In this document: positions 26,602 to 35,201 of the stretch, in pieces
How the letters are laid out: every line of letters begins with the position of its first letter
How positions within the stretch are numbered: the first letter of the stretch is position 1
Assembly (NCBI RefSeq): GCF_009208735.1
Contig: NZ_WFLJ01000002.1
Span: 333,780-397,779, forward strand
Direction: 5' to 3'
From: Janthinobacterium rivuli
Lineage (GTDB): Bacteria > Pseudomonadota > Gammaproteobacteria > Burkholderiales > Burkholderiaceae_D
Length of the DNA stretch: 64,000 bases
Notes under the pieces: generated by a model
The model's database searches: none
What the model saw: only the letters and a program-made list of their open reading frames with translations
Told to the model about the DNA's origin: nothing
Program-made: the position numbers and the translations under genes

Positions 26602-27271
26602 TGTTTTCCGCCAGGCGGAAACCGCGTCCGCGCACCGTGTGTATCAAGGGCGGCAAGCCCGGCGCATCGACTTTTCCCCGCAGATTGCGCACGTGGACAT
26701 CGATCAGATTGTCGATGCCGATCAGGTCCGCCTGCCAGATCTGCTCGGCCAGGCGCGCGCGGCTGACCACCTCGCCCGCCTGGCGCAGCAGGATCAATAA
26801 AATCGCATACTCCTTGGGTGTCAGCACCAGCGGCGCGCCGGCCCGCGTCGCCTGGTGGCTTACGGGATCGAGCGTCAGGTCGGCCAGCGCCAGCACCAGC
26901 GGGCGGCTGATGTCGGAGCGGCGCAGCAAGGCGCGGATGCGCGCCAGCAGCTCCTCGAATTCGAACGGTTTGGTCAGGTAATCGTCGGCGCCCGTGTTCA
27001 GGCCCGCCACCCGGTCGGCCGTGGCGTCGCGCGCCGTGAGCATCAGCACGGGCGTCTGGATGCCGCGCGCGCGCAAGTCGCGGCAAAAGTCGATGCCCTG
27101 CTTGCCCGGCAACATCCAGTCCAGCACGATCGCGTCGTAATCGACGGCGTAGCTTTCGTCCTCGCCCTCTTCCGCGCTGTGCGCCACGTCGACGACAAAG
27201 CCTTCTTCCTGCAAGCCACGCGCCAGCAGGCGCGCCGCCTTGCGGTCGTCTTCCACCAGGAGGATTCTCAT
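26591..27271 (-). CDS. OmpR-family response regulator
   Basis: A 226-residue regulator. The receiver domain has acidic residues at LVEDD, the phospho-accepting Asp51 in VLDWMLPG, Thr in LTARDA and Lys in TKPFEFEEL. The C-terminal winged helix ends in HTVRGRGFRLAE. The ATG at 27271 begins directly at MRILLVEDD; the longer upstream frame has no support. It is divergent from the efflux operon and overlaps the sensor gene, matching CzcR/CopR-type pairs that switch on the pump when metal is present. Confidence 0.93.
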   Translation of the reverse strand: MRILLVEDDRKAARLLARGLQEEGFVVDVAHSAEEGEDESYAVDYDAIVLDWMLPGKQGIDFCRDLRARGIQTPVLMLTARDATADRVAGLNTGADDYLTKPFEFEELLARIRALLRRSDISRPLVLALADLTLDPVSHQATRAGAPLVLTPKEYAILLILLRQAGEVVSRARLAEQIWQADLIGIDNLIDVHVRNLRGKVDAPGLPPLIHTVRGRGFRLAENNGG

Positions 27272-27341
27272 GCCTGCCTTTCGCATTGCGCCGTGTTCTT
27301 CATGGTGCCATTTTACCGCGCAGCACCGCGCGCGCACCGAA

Positions 27342-27381
27342 CCTGAAGAATGATTCAGGCGTTCTTGGGTGCTTCTTCAGG
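27342..27381. promoter_or_regulatory. Candidate response-regulator binding repeats
   Basis: CCTGAA (27342-27347) and TTCAGG (27354-27359) form an inverted repeat with six bases between. A second TTCAGG follows at 27376-27381, 22 bp on, about two DNA turns. The site lies between the divergent regulator and pump genes, where the OmpR-type regulator is expected to bind. Confidence 0.4.
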
Positions 27382-27513
27382 ACGGCATTGCTATGCTTTC
27401 CCGGCGCTGCAGTGAGCCTATTCGTAACACGCTGCCCGCGCCCCCTTCTGACCGCCCGCCTGGGCACGGCATCCACGCATGCCCCCTCACCATCAATAAC
27501 AAGGAAACACGGG

Positions 27514-28638
27514 ATGAACACGACCACCCGCAACGCCCTGGGCGCCAGCTGCGCCTTCGCTCTCGCCTGCTCGGCCCTGGCCGGCTGCGCCAAGCCGACG
27601 CCAGCGGCCACCCCGCCCGCCCAAGCGACGCATCTGGACGACGGCAGCATCGCCGTCGACAAGCTGTCGCCGCTGCGCCAGCGCCTGCGGATCGCCGCCG
27701 TGCAGGAACAGGACATCGCCACGCAGACGGAAGCGCCGGGCAGCATCGAGGCCATGCCGGAAAAACTGGTGAAGATCACGCCGCCCCTGGCCGGGCGCAT
27801 CACGCGCTTGCAGCGCGCGCTGGGCGACAGCGTGAAGGCGGGCGATCCGCTGTTCACGCTCGATTCCGCGGAACTGAGCGCCGCCTACGCGGACGACAGC
27901 AAGGCGAAATCCGTCCTGCTGCAGGCGCGCCAGGAACTGGAACGCCAGAGAACCCTGTTCGAGGCGGACATCGCCGCGCGCAAGGAGTACGAGGCGGCCC
28001 AGGCAGCCTTTGCGCAGGCCGGCAGCGACGCCCGGGCCAGCGCCGACAAGCTGGCCCAGTACGGCGCCGACGCGCGCGGTTCGCGCCGCGACTACGTCTT
28101 GCGCTCGCCGATCGCCGGCACCGTGATCGCCATGGAAGGCGCCCAGGGCGGCTACTGGAACGATATCAACGCGCCCGTCATGACGGTGGCCGACCTGTCC
28201 ACCGTGTGGCTGTCGGCCAACGTGGCAGAAAGGGACCTGGCGCAGGTGGCGGTGGGACAAAAGACGCGCATCGCCGTCGACGCCTGGCCCGGAAAAAACT
28301 TCGAAGGCAAGGTCGCGTACGTGGGCGCCGTGCTCGATCCCGAGACGCGTACGGTGAAGGTACGCGTGGCCATCGACAACCGCGCCGGCGCCTTCAAGCC
28401 CGGCATGTTCGCCCACGCGGGATTCGCCGGCGCGCCCCGCCGCGCCCTCCTCGTGCCCGCGTCCGCCGTGCTGCAAAGCGGGCCATCGACGCGCGTGATG
28501 GTCGAGCGCAGCGCGCTGGTGTTCACGCCGCGCATGGTGGAAGTGGGCGCCAGCCATGGAGACCAGGTGGAAATCGTCTCGGGCTTGCGCGCGGGCGAAC
28601 GCATCGTCGTCAAGGAAGGAGTGCTGCTCAATGATTGA
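27514..28638 (+). CDS. Heavy-metal efflux adaptor lipoprotein, CzcB-like
   Basis: A 374-residue periplasmic adaptor. The N-terminal signal ends in LAGC with Cys25 as the lipidation site. The barrel-sandwich motif PPLAGRITRLQRALGDSVKAG (shown in part) and a helical hairpin with LEADIAARKEYEAA-type heptads follow, then a beta-barrel. The start ATG at 27514 has AAGGA upstream; the longer frame reaches back into the promoter region. It overlaps the permease gene by 8 bp. It couples the permease to the TolC-like protein of the same operon. Confidence 0.9.
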   Translation: MNTTTRNALGASCAFALACSALAGCAKPTPAATPPAQATHLDDGSIAVDKLSPLRQRLRIAAVQEQDIATQTEAPGSIEAMPEKLVKITPPLAGRITRLQRALGDSVKAGDPLFTLDSAELSAAYADDSKAKSVLLQARQELERQRTLFEADIAARKEYEAAQAAFAQAGSDARASADKLAQYGADARGSRRDYVLRSPIAGTVIAMEGAQGGYWNDINAPVMTVADLSTVWLSANVAERDLAQVAVGQKTRIAVDAWPGKNFEGKVAYVGAVLDPETRTVKVRVAIDNRAGAFKPGMFAHAGFAGAPRRALLVPASAVLQSGPSTRVMVERSALVFTPRMVEVGASHGDQVEIVSGLRAGERIVVKEGVLLND

Positions 28639-31600
28639 CCGTTTCATCGCCACCTGCTGCCAGCGGCGCGGCATCGTCTGGCTGGTACTGCTGTTCGTCG
28701 CCGCCTACGGCGTGTATTGCTGGAAGCAGCTGCCCATCGAAGCCTATCCCGACATCGCCGACGTCACTTCGCAAATCGTCACGCAGGTGCCGGGCCTGGG
28801 CGCCGAGGAAATCGAGCAGCAGATCACCATTCCGCTCGAGCGCGCCCTGCTGGGTACGCCCGGCATGCACGTGCTGCGCACGCGCAGCCTGTTCGCGCTG
28901 TCGCTGATCACGGTCGTGTTCGAGGATGGCAGCGATGGCTACTTCACGCGCGAGCGGCTGCAGGAGCGGCTCGCCAGCGTGAACCTGCCGTACGACGCCA
29001 AGCCGGGGCTCGATCCTTATACCTCGCCGACAGGCGAGATCTACCGCTACACGCTGGAATCGACATCACGCAGCTTGCGCGAACTGTCCGAACTGCAGTT
29101 CTGGACCGTGATCCCGCGCCTGCAGCAGGTGCGCGGCGTGGCGGACGTCAGCAATTTCGGCGGCCTGACGACGCAATTCATGCTGGAACTCGATCCCGCA
29201 AAACTGGACAGCTACGGTTTCTCGCTGGCCCAGGTGAAGGACGCCATCAACGCCAACAACATCAGCGGCGGCGGCAGCGTCATCGACCGCGGCCAGCAAT
29301 CGTACGTGGTGCGCGGCGTGGGCTTGCTGCATTCGCTCGACGACATGGGCAACGTCGTCGTCAGCAGCAAGGACGGCGTGCCCGTGCTGGTGAAGGACCT
29401 GGGCAAGCTCGCCTACGGCAACGTGGAACGGCGCGGCATCCTCGGCAAGGATGACAACCCCGACACCATCGAAGGCATCACCCTGCTGCTGAAGGATTTC
29501 AATCCGTCCGAGGCGCTGGCCGGCATCCATGCGGCCGTCGATGACTTGAACGCCAATGTGCTGCCGAAGGACGTCAAGGTCGTGCCTTACCTGGACCGCA
29601 GCTCGCTGATCGACGCCACCCTGCACACGGTCAGTTATACCTTGAGCGAAGGCATGCTGCTGGTCGCCCTGGTGCTGCTGCTGTTTTTGGGCAGCCCGCG
29701 CGCGGCCGCCATCGTCGCGCTGACGATTCCGCTGGCCCTGCTGATCGCCTTCATCTTCATGCACCACTTTAAAATTCCCGCCAACCTGCTGTCCTTGGGG
29801 GCGATCGACTTCGGCATCCTCGTCGACGGTTCCGTGGTGGTACTGGAAAACATGCTGCGCCGCCGCGAGCGCGAACAGGAGCGGCCCCTCACCCTGCACG
29901 ACGCCATCGAGGCGACCCTGCAGGTGGCGCGTCCCATCATGTTCGGCATGGCCGTCATCATCGCCGCTTATTTACCCCTGTTCGCCTTCCAGCGCATCGA
30001 GTACAAGCTGTTTTCGCCCATGGCGTATGCGGTGGGCGCGGCGCTGGTGGGCGCGCTGGTGGTGGCGCTGGTGCTGATACCGGGCCTGGCCTGGCTGGCC
30101 TTGCGCAAGCCGCGCCGCACCTTCCACAACCGCGTGCTGGACAAGCTGGCGGCCGCGTATGGGCGCTTCCTCGAGCGCATGGTCGGCAGGAAGCGCTGGG
30201 TGGCGATGGTGTGCGCCGGATCGCTCGCGGCGCTTGCCATCCTGGGCGCGAGCATCGGGCGCGACTTCCTGCCCTACCTCGATGAAGGTTCGCTGTGGCT
30301 GCAGGTGCAGATGCCGCCCGGGATCACTCTGGACAAGGCGTCGGAGATGGCCAGCGAACTGCGCCGCGCCGCGCTGGAGTTTCCGGAAGTGTCGACCATC
30401 GTCACGCAAACGGGGCGCAACGACGACGGCACCGATTACTGGACGCCGTCGCATATCGAAGCGAGCGTGGGCCTGCATCCGTACAAGAGCTGGAAGTCGG
30501 GCATGAGCAAGCAGCAGCTGATCGCGAAAATGAACGCGCGCTTCGCCCGCATGCCCGGTGTCACGGTGGCCTTCATGCAACCGATGATCGATGGCGTGCA
30601 GGATAAATTGTCGGGCGCGCACAGCGACCTGACGGTGAAGATCTTCGGCAACGACCTCGATGAAGTGCGCGCCATCGCCGGCAAGGTGGCAAATGTCCTG
30701 AAGACCATCCCCGGCGCCTCCGACGTGGCGGTGGACGTGGAGCCGCCGCTGCCCAACCTGAAGGTGGAACTGGACAGGGCAAAAGCGGCCCGCTACGGCA
30801 TCAACGCGGCCGACGTGGCCGACCTGATTGCCACCGGCATCGGCGGCGCGCCCATCGGCCAGGTCTACGTGGGCGAGAAAAGCTACGACATCGCCGTGCG
30901 CTTCCCGCCGGCCACGCGTTCCAGCCCGGACGCCATCGCCAGCCTGAAGCTCACCGCCGCCAACGGCGCGAGGATTCCACTGGCGCAGGTGGCCACCATC
31001 GGCACCACCTCGGGCGAAAGCGTGATCGTGCGCGAGATGGGACGGCGCCACATCATCGTGCGCCTGAATGCCCGCGGACGCGACCTGGCCGGTTTCCTGG
31101 CCGAGGCGCGCCCGCGCGTGGCGCAAGCCGTGGCGGGCGAGCACCAGCGCATCAGCGTCGAATGGGGCGGCCAGTTCGAAAACCTGCAGCGCGCGCAAAG
31201 CCGATTGGCCCTGATCCTGCCGATGACCCTGGGCGCCATGTTCCTGCTGCTGTTTGGCCAGTTCCGCAACCTGCGCCAGCCCGCGCTGGTCTTGCTGGCC
31301 GTGCCGCTGGCCATGCTGGGCGGCCTGGCCGCGCTGCACCTGCGCGGCATGACCTTGAATGTGTCGAGCGCCGTCGGCTTCATCGCCCTGTTCGGCGTGG
31401 CCGTCCTGAATGCCGTGCTGATGCTGGCGCAGATCAACCGCTTGCGCAGCGGCGAGGGGAAAAGCTTGCGCGAGGCCGTGCTGGAGGGTGCGCGCGACCG
31501 CATGCGTCCCGTGCTGATGACGGCCACCGTGGCCGCCCTGGGCCTGACGCCCGCCATGCTGGCGACTAGCCTGGGCAGCGACGTGCAGCGCCCGCTGGCC

Positions 31601-31732
31601 ACCGTCGTGGTGGGCGGCCTGGTGACGGCGACGGCGCTGACCCTGCTGCTGTTGCCGGCCCTGTATTACCTGATCGAGGCGCACGTACACAAGCGCCAGA
31701 CCGACAAAGGAGTAAACCATGACACGTTTTAA
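28631..31732 (+). CDS. Heavy-metal efflux RND permease, CzcA/CusA-type
   Basis: A 1033-residue RND permease. Helix 4 contains GAIDFGILVDGSVVVLEN, the D-x5-D-x6-E signature of the heavy-metal (HME) class, which distinguishes it from the drug-type pump upstream. The early loop has LGTPGMHVLRTRS and the end of the protein ALTLLLLPALYYLIEAHVH. It exports divalent or monovalent metal cations from periplasm or cytoplasm. Which metal cannot be assigned with confidence; the D/D/E set favours the Zn/Co/Cd subgroup. The end overlaps the outer-membrane gene by 14 bp. Confidence 0.92.
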   Translation: MIDRFIATCCQRRGIVWLVLLFVAAYGVYCWKQLPIEAYPDIADVTSQIVTQVPGLGAEEIEQQITIPLERALLGTPGMHVLRTRSLFALSLITVVFEDGSDGYFTRERLQERLASVNLPYDAKPGLDPYTSPTGEIYRYTLESTSRSLRELSELQFWTVIPRLQQVRGVADVSNFGGLTTQFMLELDPAKLDSYGFSLAQVKDAINANNISGGGSVIDRGQQSYVVRGVGLLHSLDDMGNVVVSSKDGVPVLVKDLGKLAYGNVERRGILGKDDNPDTIEGITLLLKDFNPSEALAGIHAAVDDLNANVLPKDVKVVPYLDRSSLIDATLHTVSYTLSEGMLLVALVLLLFLGSPRAAAIVALTIPLALLIAFIFMHHFKIPANLLSLGAIDFGILVDGSVVVLENMLRRREREQERPLTLHDAIEATLQVARPIMFGMAVIIAAYLPLFAFQRIEYKLFSPMAYAVGAALVGALVVALVLIPGLAWLALRKPRRTFHNRVLDKLAAAYGRFLERMVGRKRWVAMVCAGSLAALAILGASIGRDFLPYLDEGSLWLQVQMPPGITLDKASEMASELRRAALEFPEVSTIVTQTGRNDDGTDYWTPSHIEASVGLHPYKSWKSGMSKQQLIAKMNARFARMPGVTVAFMQPMIDGVQDKLSGAHSDLTVKIFGNDLDEVRAIAGKVANVLKTIPGASDVAVDVEPPLPNLKVELDRAKAARYGINAADVADLIATGIGGAPIGQVYVGEKSYDIAVRFPPATRSSPDAIASLKLTAANGARIPLAQVATIGTTSGESVIVREMGRRHIIVRLNARGRDLAGFLAEARPRVAQAVAGEHQRISVEWGGQFENLQRAQSRLALILPMTLGAMFLLLFGQFRNLRQPALVLLAVPLAMLGGLAALHLRGMTLNVSSAVGFIALFGVAVLNAVLMLAQINRLRSGEGKSLREAVLEGARDRMRPVLMTATVAALGLTPAMLATSLGSDVQRPLATVVVGGLVTATALTLLLLPALYYLIEAHVHKRQTDKGVNHDTF

Positions 31733-32996
31733 TGTACTGCTGGCGGCCTGGCTGCTGGCCCCCTGCGCCTTCGCCGCGCCCTTGAGTTTTGAAAGCTACC
31801 TGGCCGCCGTGGAAAGCCACAGCCTGGAACTGCAGGCGCAGCAGGAAGGCATCACGTCGGCCAAGGCCGGCATCGGCATCGCCGGTCTGCGTCCCGACCC
31901 GGAATTCACGCTGGGCGCCACGCGCGAGACGGTGCGCAGCGTCGAGCACCGCCCCATCACGTGGAATCCGGCCATCAGCATGGCCATCGAGACGGGCGGC
32001 AAGCGCGCCGCGCGATTAAAAGCAGCGCACAGCAATGTCGCGCTGGCCGAGGAAACGGTGGCAGGTTTCAGGAGCGCACTGTATGGCACGGCCGCGGCCG
32101 CGTTCACGGAAGCGTGCCGCACGCGCGACGTCACCGCGCGCAAGGAACAGACCATGGCGGCCCTGTCGAAGGTGGTCGAGGCGAACGCCGTGCGGCGCAA
32201 GGCGGGCGACGTGGGCGGCATCGAGCTGCTGCAATCGCGCGTGGAGCGCGACCAGTTCCAGGCCGACCTGGCGCAGGCGCGCAGCGAAGCCGACAGCGCC
32301 ATGTTGAATTTGTCGCCGCCCTTGGGCCGCCAGTTCGACAGCCTGTTTCCGGACGCGCAGCTGGCCTGTGACTTCGCCGCGTTTGCGGGCGGCGAAACCA
32401 GCACCCTCGTGCCGCAGGCGCTGCGCGAACGCAGCGACGTGCGCATCGCCCGCGCCATCCTGGACAATCTGCGCGATGGCGCGGCCCTGGTGCGCGCCAA
32501 CCGCGCCGTCGACCCGACCGTCACCGTGGGCCTGGCCGCCGCGCGCGGCGATCACGACGGATTTGACGCCAGCGGCAATCCCGTCGACGGGTCACCGCGC
32601 TCACGCGCATTGAGCCTCTCGCTGGCCATCCCCATCCCCCTCTCGCGTCGCGACAAGGGCGACATCGTGCAGGCGGAGTCCGGCGTGACACAGGCCATGC
32701 TGGCCCTGCGCCAGGCGGAACTGACAGCGGAAACGCAAGTGCGCACGGCGCAGCGCCAGCTGCGGGCGGCGCAGGACAGGCTGGCGCGCTACCGCGACGG
32801 CGTGCTGGTCGATGCGCAAAAGGTGGTCGATGGCATGCGCCTGTCCTACGTCAAAGGCAATGCCACGCTGCTGGAATGGCTGGCGGCGCAGCGTTCGGCC
32901 GATGAGGCGTACCAGGGCTATGTGCAGGCGCGCGCCGATGCGGCCATCGCCAGCACGCAACTGCAACTGGCGCTTGGCCAGCGGCCGCGTTTGTAG
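31719..32996 (+). CDS. Outer-membrane efflux protein, CzcC/TolC family
   Basis: A 425-residue protein with a Sec signal ending near FAAPLSFESYL. Two repeats of long amphipathic helices follow, typical of the TolC/OEP fold, with many Gln, Ala and Arg residues and conserved GIAGLRPDPEFTLGA and LSLAIPIPLSRRDKG. It is the third gene of the pump operon, so the order is B-A-C instead of the C-B-A of the classic czc operon. It forms the exit channel for the metal pump and could also serve the channel-less drug pump at 19458-23816. Confidence 0.9.
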   Translation: MTRFNVLLAAWLLAPCAFAAPLSFESYLAAVESHSLELQAQQEGITSAKAGIGIAGLRPDPEFTLGATRETVRSVEHRPITWNPAISMAIETGGKRAARLKAAHSNVALAEETVAGFRSALYGTAAAAFTEACRTRDVTARKEQTMAALSKVVEANAVRRKAGDVGGIELLQSRVERDQFQADLAQARSEADSAMLNLSPPLGRQFDSLFPDAQLACDFAAFAGGETSTLVPQALRERSDVRIARAILDNLRDGAALVRANRAVDPTVTVGLAAARGDHDGFDASGNPVDGSPRSRALSLSLAIPIPLSRRDKGDIVQAESGVTQAMLALRQAELTAETQVRTAQRQLRAAQDRLARYRDGVLVDAQKVVDGMRLSYVKGNATLLEWLAAQRSADEAYQGYVQARADAAIASTQLQLALGQRPRL

Positions 32997-33021
32997 CGGG
33001 AGGAAAGGAAAACGAGGGGAT

Positions 33022-33046
33022 ACCGGCGCGGCGATGCCGCACCGGT
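33022..33046 (+). terminator. Hairpin after the efflux operon
   Basis: ACCGGCGCGGC and GCCGCACCGGT pair around GAT with one mismatch. No U-run follows. It lies between the stop of the outer-membrane gene and the stop of the small Lys-rich gene, so it can act on both converging transcripts. Confidence 0.4.
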
Positions 33047-33062
33047 CGTCGGGAACGGGGAA

Positions 33063-33269
33063 TTACTGGGGCTGGGCGGGCGCGTCGCCTTCGGCGGCCG
33101 GATCGGCGTCGACGTCGGCGTCGTCCGCTTCCGGCTCATCGCCTTCGCTGCCATCGGCCGGCTTCGGATTGTTCTTCGCTTCCAGCTTGCGCCTGGCTTT
33201 TTCCTCGGCTTTCTTCTTCTTTTCCAGCTCTTTTTGCCGTTTTTCGTATTGGAAATTTGTCTTGGCCAT
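33063..33269 (-). CDS. Small charged protein of unknown function
   Basis: A 68-residue protein. The first half (MAKTNFQYEKRQKELEKKKK) is Lys-rich and predicted coiled-coil; the second half is acidic with Asp, Glu and Ala. Similar short proteins with the same start are common in betaproteobacteria, but no function is known to me. It is transcribed alone on the minus strand, 81 nt downstream of xerD. Confidence 0.7.
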   Translation of the reverse strand: MAKTNFQYEKRQKELEKKKKAEEKARRKLEAKNNPKPADGSEGDEPEADDADVDADPAAEGDAPAQPQ

Positions 33270-33349
33270 TTACTACCTCTTTAGTTTTTAGATGTTACAG
33301 ATAAGCACATAAGGCACATTATGACGTAATTGAACCAAACACCAAATGT

Positions 33350-34267
33350 TTAGCCTCGCGGATGATGCTGCGCATGCAGCAGTTTCAGCCGTTCGCGGGC
33401 CACATGCGTGTAAATCTGCGTGGTGGAAATATCGGAGTGACCCAGTAACAATTGCACAACACGCAAGTCCGCGCCATGGTTGAGCAAATGCGTGGCGAAC
33501 GCATGGCGCAGGGTGTGCGGCGACAGCGGCGCCGTGATGCCGGCGCTCAGCGCGTGTTTCTTGATGATGACCCAGAACATTTGCCGCGTCATGGCGCCCC
33601 CGCGCCGCGTGACGAACAGCGCATCATCCATCTGGCCGTCGAGGATGACGCCGCGCGCTTCCTTCAGGTAGCGCTCGATCCACAGCCGCGCCTGTTCGCC
33701 GAACGGCACCAGCCGCGTCTTGCTGCCCTTGCCCGTGATGCGCAGCACGCCATCGTTGAGGCTCAGCTCCACGGATTTCAAGTCCACCAGTTCCGACACG
33801 CGCAAGCCGCTCGCGTACATGAGTTCGAGCATCGTGCGCTCGCGCAAGCCCAGCGGCGTGCTCACGTCGGGCGCCGCCAGCAAGGCCTCGACTTGCGCTT
33901 CGCTCAAGGTGTGCACGAAGCGCGCCGGCTGCTTGGCCGAGACCATCTTCAGGCACGGGTCGGCGGCGATATGCTTGTGCCGCAGGGCCAGCTGGTAAAA
34001 ACGCTTGAGCACGGACAGGCGCCGGTTCGACGACGTCGCCTTGCTCTCGTCGTGGCGGGCGGCGAAATACGCCTCGATGTCGGCCGTGGATACCTCGTAC
34101 AGGCCCTCGCGCCCGGGCCGGTTCACTTCCAGCCAGCGGGCAAACAAGCGCATGTCGCGCCGGTAGGCGTCCAGCGAGTTTTTCGACAGGCCGTCTTCCA
34201 GCCACAGGCTGTCGCAGAATTCATCGATCAGGGTGGCGTTGTCCGGTGCCAGCAGGCTGTTCATCAT
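33350..34267 (-). CDS. xerD: Site-specific tyrosine recombinase XerD
   Basis: A 305-residue recombinase. The N-terminal core-binding domain (FCDSLWLEDGLSKNSLDAYR) is followed by the catalytic domain with Arg in ASGLRVSELVDL, Lys in TGKGSKTRLVPF, HTLRHAFATHLLNHG, GHSDISTTQIYTHV (His and Tyr). With XerC it resolves chromosome dimers at dif under FtsK control. The chosen ATG at 34267 overlaps the ogt stop (ATGA), with a second in-frame ATG directly after it. No att-like repeats or integrase cargo are nearby, so it is the housekeeping enzyme and not a mobile-element integrase. Confidence 0.93.
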   Translation of the reverse strand: MMNSLLAPDNATLIDEFCDSLWLEDGLSKNSLDAYRRDMRLFARWLEVNRPGREGLYEVSTADIEAYFAARHDESKATSSNRRLSVLKRFYQLALRHKHIAADPCLKMVSAKQPARFVHTLSEAQVEALLAAPDVSTPLGLRERTMLELMYASGLRVSELVDLKSVELSLNDGVLRITGKGSKTRLVPFGEQARLWIERYLKEARGVILDGQMDDALFVTRRGGAMTRQMFWVIIKKHALSAGITAPLSPHTLRHAFATHLLNHGADLRVVQLLLGHSDISTTQIYTHVARERLKLLHAQHHPRG

Positions 34268-34776
34268 CGTGTTGAGCACCCCATGCGCGCCACGCCTTCA
34301 TGCGCCAGCAGCCAGCGCTTCACGCCCAGGTGGAATCCCGTCGCGTCGTCGTGGTGCGCAAAGCCGCCCAGGCCGCCAGCGGCCGTGACGCGGTGGCAGG
34401 GGATAACCACGGGAAACCAGTTGGCGCCGCATGCCTGGCCCACGGCGCGCGGGGCCGAGCCGATCAGCCGCGCCACGTCGCCATACGTGCGCACCTGGCC
34501 GCGCGGGATGCCGGCGATCGCCGTCCATACGCGTTGCTGGTAGGCGCTGCCCAAGCCTGCCAGCGGCAGGTCGAACGGCGCATCGGGATCGTGGAAATAG
34601 CGCGTCAGCTGCACACAAGCGCGCTCGGAGACGGCATCCTGCGGCGCCTTCTCGTCGAAGTGCGGCGGCAGGTAGACCAGTTCGCATAGCTGGCCGTCCT
34701 GCGCGCGCACGCCCATGGCGCCGAACGGCGCGGCCATGATGGCGCTGAACAGTTCACTGCCCTGTTGTTTTTTCAT
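34264..34776 (-). CDS. ogt: Methylated-DNA--protein-cysteine methyltransferase
   Basis: A 170-residue O6-alkylguanine-DNA alkyltransferase. The active motif is VIPCHRV, Cys127 from the chosen start, preceded by the helix-turn-helix RTYGDVARLIG and the Asn hinge GANW. It transfers a methyl group from O6-methylguanine to its own Cys. Starting at the second ATG (34776) puts MKKQQGSELF at the N terminus; the first ATG at 34803 would add nine residues. It is translationally coupled to xerD. It lacks the N-terminal AdaA regulatory domain. Confidence 0.9.
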   Translation of the reverse strand: MKKQQGSELFSAIMAAPFGAMGVRAQDGQLCELVYLPPHFDEKAPQDAVSERACVQLTRYFHDPDAPFDLPLAGLGSAYQQRVWTAIAGIPRGQVRTYGDVARLIGSAPRAVGQACGANWFPVVIPCHRVTAAGGLGGFAHHDDATGFHLGVKRWLLAHEGVARMGCSTR

Positions 34777-34887
34777 CTGCTGATCATTATTCAAGTGTGG
34801 CATATATGCAACTTGCCGGCGCCGGAAACAGCGCCTTGGGAATTATGCACCGACTTTGGGCGTGTCGGCGGACGTTTCCCCGGCACG

Positions 34888-34915
34888 AAAAAAAAGCGCA
34901 CCAGTCGGTGCGCTT
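34888..34915 (-). terminator. Intrinsic terminator (minus strand)
   Basis: On the minus strand AAGCGCACC and GGTGCGCTT pair perfectly over nine bases around GACT, followed by a run of eight T residues. It separates the upstream dctPQM or small-RNA transcript from ogt-xerD. Confidence 0.85.
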
Positions 34916-35036
34916 CAAATATTGCTTCACGTTCCCGGTCGTTTGGGTCCGCCGGTGCCGGCTTGTGGCCGCAGACAGCTATGACTCAACAACTTCTGTG
35001 AAACGTGTGTCTCCTCAATATATCCCCGGTATCAAT
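34888..35036 (-). ncRNA. Candidate structured small RNA
   Basis: A gene-free stretch of about 400 nt lies between dctM and ogt. On the minus strand TATAAA (35048-35043) could be a -10 box, giving an RNA of about 150 nt ending at the strong terminator. Inside it ATATTG pairs with CAATAT and CACGTT with AACGTG at long range, closing a central region with its own stem (GTCTGCGG with CCGGCGGAC). The length and rod-like fold recall 6S RNA, but I cannot confirm identity. The opposite strand has a weaker hairpin plus T5 near 35045, so the other orientation is possible. The remaining part of the stretch, 35050-35200, shows only the CGTATATGCATATACG palindrome. Confidence 0.4.
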
Positions 35037-35201
35037 ACCGTTTTTATAGACCACTCCCCCACTAACTTTATTGCCAATTCTGTCTTTCAGCCTTGCTACC
35101 TGGGCGTATATGCATATACGTGTTTCCCCTTAAGGCTGCCCATCATAGCGCATTTATTCGGCCGGATCGACTTTTTTTGCACCATGACGGGGACAACTGT
35201 T

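Noticed and set aside
33350..34267. The tyrosine recombinase as an integrase of a mobile element
   Set aside because: It has XerD length and motifs, is coupled to ogt, and no attachment repeats, cargo genes or tRNA end lie beside it.
34888..35050. tmRNA, 4.5S SRP RNA or RNase P RNA in the dctM-ogt gap
   Set aside because: None of the conserved cores (tag frame and CCA end, GGAAGGAAGCAGCC-type SRP loop, RNase P length of about 350 nt) is present.
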